The notes under the pieces: model-generated
Told to the model about the DNA's origin: nothing
Seen by the model: only the letters and a program-made list of their open reading frames with translations
The model's database searches: none
Source: JAAYZQ01 sp034428935
Lineage (GTDB): Bacteria; Chloroflexota; Anaerolineae; JAAYZQ01
Length of the DNA stretch: 18,622 nt
Reading direction: 5' to 3'
Assembly (NCBI GenBank): GCA_034428935.1
Contig: DAOUHB010000100.1
Location: 1 to 18,622, forward strand
Translations under genes and position numbers: made by a program
Part shown: one piece after another, positions 17,053 through 18,622 of the stretch
Layout of the letters: each line of letters starts with the position of its first letter
How positions within the stretch are numbered: position 1 is the stretch's first letter

Positions 17053-18321
17053 TTGCAGAAAACAGCAACCTTTTCCAGCCCGGATTTTCAGCAACTGGCC
17101 CGGCGTTATGGCCGGGTGATGGGCGCCCTTTACAACGAGCGCAAGATCCGCGGGCGGGTGGTCCGGGTAACGCGCGGCGCTCGACATCTGGCGCTGGGCG
17201 TGCGCCTGGCCAACCCCCTGAACCTGGACGCGGCTTTGAGCCTGGCTGAGCCCCTGGCCCTGGCCTGCAGGACCCGGGCGGTCATTGTCCAACGTTCAGA
17301 GTCAAGCCCCGGCCTGGTATCCTATCAATTCGAGCTGGCCGATCGCTATTGGCTGAGCTACACCCGGGCTGACCTGTCCGGCCTGGGCGTGGGCTTTGCC
17401 GAAGGCGGCCGGCAAGTCAACTTTGCCTTTGACGCGGCCCAACCCCATAGCCTGGTGGCCGGCACGCCGGGCGCCGGCAAGTCAACGGCGATCCTGAGCA
17501 TCCTGGCCGCCCTCTTCTCGACATACCGGCCGGCGGAGCTGGGCGCCCTGGTGGTGGACCCCCACCGGGACTATACCGACCTGGGCAACGCGGCCCATCT
17601 CGCCGGCCCCCTGGCCCACGAGCCCGACGAGATCCGGGCGGCCCTGGCCTGGGCAGCCCGCGAGCTGGCACGCCGGAAGGAAGCAAACGAGAAAGCCGGC
17701 CGGTGGCTGTTCGTGGTGGTCGACGAAGCCAAGCGGGCGCTGGGGGACCTGGCCAACCTGGCCCTTGTCCAAGCCCTGGCAGCCGAGGGGCGTAAATACC
17801 GGCTTTCCGTGGTGGTGGGCTGCCAGGAACTGAAAGAGGGGGAGCTGCCCGGCCTGCTGGGCTTGCTGCCCGCGCGGTGGATCGGGCAGGTGGTCAACGC
17901 GCGGATCTCCGCCCATCTGTCGGGCCTGCCCGGCCTGGAAGCCCACCGGCTGACCGGCAAGGGTGACTTTTGGCACGTGACGGGGGCGAAAGCCGAGCGG
18001 CTACAGGTGGCCCAAGCGACGCCGGCGGATCTGGCCCGGCTGCCCCGGGTGGTAGAGGTGCCCGCCCTGGAGGTGGACCCCCTCGACGATGCCCCGCCCC
18101 CGGCCTTTGACCCCGAAGGGCAGCGGCCGCCGGGCCGGCCCCCTTTGGAGGTGGACCCGCGGATCGTGGCCAGCTATCTACACGCCGGCCCGGACGCAAT
18201 CAGCCGGAACGCGGCCCGGGACCAAATGGGCCTGACAAGGGGGCAACACGAGCTGCACCGGGACTTTGCAAACGAGGTGCGGGCCGGCCTGGACCGGCTT
18301 GCACAACACGAAGGGGGGTGA
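17053..18321 (+). CDS. FtsK/HerA-like DNA translocase ATPase
   Basis: This is a 422-residue protein. TTG 17053 is chosen for the excellent ribosome site GGAGGT six bases upstream. The RecA-like motor covers about 125-335. Walker A is AGTPGAGKST (136-145), then LGALVVDPHRDY (163-174) and Walker B WLFVVVDEAKRAL (218-230). VVVGCQELKEGELPG (253-267) carries the sensor Gln. The protein before the motor (1-125) is soluble and alpha/beta, with no membrane helix, unlike chromosomal FtsK. After a Pro-rich linker (340-365) a winged-helix-like end follows (IVASYLHAGPDAISRNAARDQMGLTRGQHELHRDF). Related proteins serve as conjugative coupling or DNA-transfer pumps (TcpA-like) or plasmid segregation motors. 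The membrane protein encoded right after it may be its anchor. Confidence 0.85.
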   Translation: MQKTATFSSPDFQQLARRYGRVMGALYNERKIRGRVVRVTRGARHLALGVRLANPLNLDAALSLAEPLALACRTRAVIVQRSESSPGLVSYQFELADRYWLSYTRADLSGLGVGFAEGGRQVNFAFDAAQPHSLVAGTPGAGKSTAILSILAALFSTYRPAELGALVVDPHRDYTDLGNAAHLAGPLAHEPDEIRAALAWAARELARRKEANEKAGRWLFVVVDEAKRALGDLANLALVQALAAEGRKYRLSVVVGCQELKEGELPGLLGLLPARWIGQVVNARISAHLSGLPGLEAHRLTGKGDFWHVTGAKAERLQVAQATPADLARLPRVVEVPALEVDPLDDAPPPAFDPEGQRPPGRPPLEVDPRIVASYLHAGPDAISRNAARDQMGLTRGQHELHRDFANEVRAGLDRLAQHEGG

Positions 18322-18325
18322 GTAA

Positions 18326-18622
18326 GTGGAAGATGAGGACAAAGGCGGCGTGACGCAATGGGCCTTTTACGGCCTGTGCGTCAAGGTGGGGGTGGTGCTG
18401 TTTATCAGTATCAGCCTCTTCTTGCTGGCCAGGCAAGGCGACGCGGCTGCAATCGCTATCCTGGCCGGGTTGGGAACCCTGGTGCTGGCCGGCCTGGGCT
18501 TTGGGGCTGCCCTGCTGATTATCGACCGGCAGCACCAGGCAGAGCAGCGGCGATTTACAGCCAACGCTCGCGAGAACCTGGCCTTTTTGGAGCAGCAGGC
18601 GAGGGTACAGGGGCTGCTGCTG
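18326..18622 (+). CDS. Two-helix membrane protein (3' truncated by window end)
   Basis: GTG 18326 opens a frame without stop to the window edge (99 codons), behind AAGGGGGGTGA, 4 bases after the translocase stop. After a charged start (EDEDKGG) there are two hydrophobic helices, about residues 13-33 (FYGLCVKVGVVLFISISLFLL) and 40-62 (AAIAILAGLGTLVLAGLGFGAALLIID). A basic/acidic helical region follows (HQAEQRRFTANARENLAFLEQQ). That is the outline of a small inner-membrane protein with a cytoplasmic coiled tail. The tight linkage suggests it anchors or partners the translocase. The C-terminus is unseen. Confidence 0.72.
   Translation, partial: MEDEDKGGVTQWAFYGLCVKVGVVLFISISLFLLARQGDAAAIAILAGLGTLVLAGLGFGAALLIIDRQHQAEQRRFTANARENLAFLEQQARVQGLLL

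Noticed and set aside
1..18622. tRNA genes, CRISPR arrays, insertion sequences and reverse transcriptase
   Set aside because: I looked for T-loop words, regular spaced repeats, transposase motifs and YxDD motifs and saw none. The 34-bp units are too irregularly placed to be a CRISPR array.

Overview
The window is a GC-rich (very roughly two-thirds G+C), gene-dense stretch in which every convincing protein gene lies on the + strand. It reads as the backbone of an extrachromosomal or integrative mobile element: an integrated plasmid, ICE or phage-plasmid. It carries a tyrosine recombinase, a replication operon (ribbon-helix-helix protein, AAA+/SF3-like helicase ATPase, CHC2/Toprim primase), a ParM/ParR-like partition pair and an FtsK/HerA-like DNA translocase. 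No ribosomal, tRNA or central metabolic gene was seen. The host cannot be fixed from sequence alone. Promoters are ordinary sigma-70/sigma-A type (TTGACA N16-18 TATAAT), and Noc-type palindromes recall Bacillota. The general look (high GC, SWIM and DUF6788-like small genes, actin-like partition) also fits Chloroflexota or a high-GC thermophilic Bacillota.

Layout. 1-2173: end of an unknown gene, then five small unknown genes, several overlapping. 2318-3422: promoter and integrase. 3423-4054: non-coding, repeat-bearing. 4055-4912: double zinc-ribbon/XRE protein. 4913-5667: a 750-base control region with a repeat block, a promoter with a palindromic operator, a divergent minus-strand promoter and a strong intrinsic terminator directly in front of the next gene. 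5668-9333: replication operon (RHH, small protein, helicase, primase). A probable 75-nt antisense RNA is encoded on the minus strand at the start of the small protein gene. A 26-bp inverted repeat separates helicase and primase. 9312-10333: three small genes. 10334-10890: control region with a strong promoter and three operator half-sites. 10891-13669: SWIM protein, possible OB-fold protein, DUF6788-like protein and RHH protein, scattered with a short inverted-repeat family. 13670-14249: second copy of the repeat block, then a promoter with operator. 14250-15321: excisionase-like HTH protein and a GIY-YIG homing endonuclease. 15337-17011: ParM-like and ParR-like genes, a coiled-coil gene, and a likely centromere made of two 37-bp repeats around a promoter. 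17053-18622: FtsK/HerA-like translocase and the start of a two-helix membrane protein.

How it fits together. The most striking part is the shared regulatory DNA. (i) Identical ATGTGCTATACT promoter/operator cores drive the minus-strand RNAs at 5550 and 5959 and the + operon at 10635. (ii) TCGGRTATAYCCGA palindromes sit beside the replication leader and on the promoter of the excisionase-like gene. (iii) Four sites resemble the Noc/ParB recognition palindrome (TATTTCCCGGGAAATA type), two of them inside a duplicated composite block. (iv) A family of CTTGTG-N22-CACAAG units with constant spacing is dispersed through gene ends, intergenic DNA and even the primase linker. I infer a replication/partition module under dual control by antisense RNA and small DNA-binding proteins, plus a dispersed binding-site or repeat system that I cannot name.
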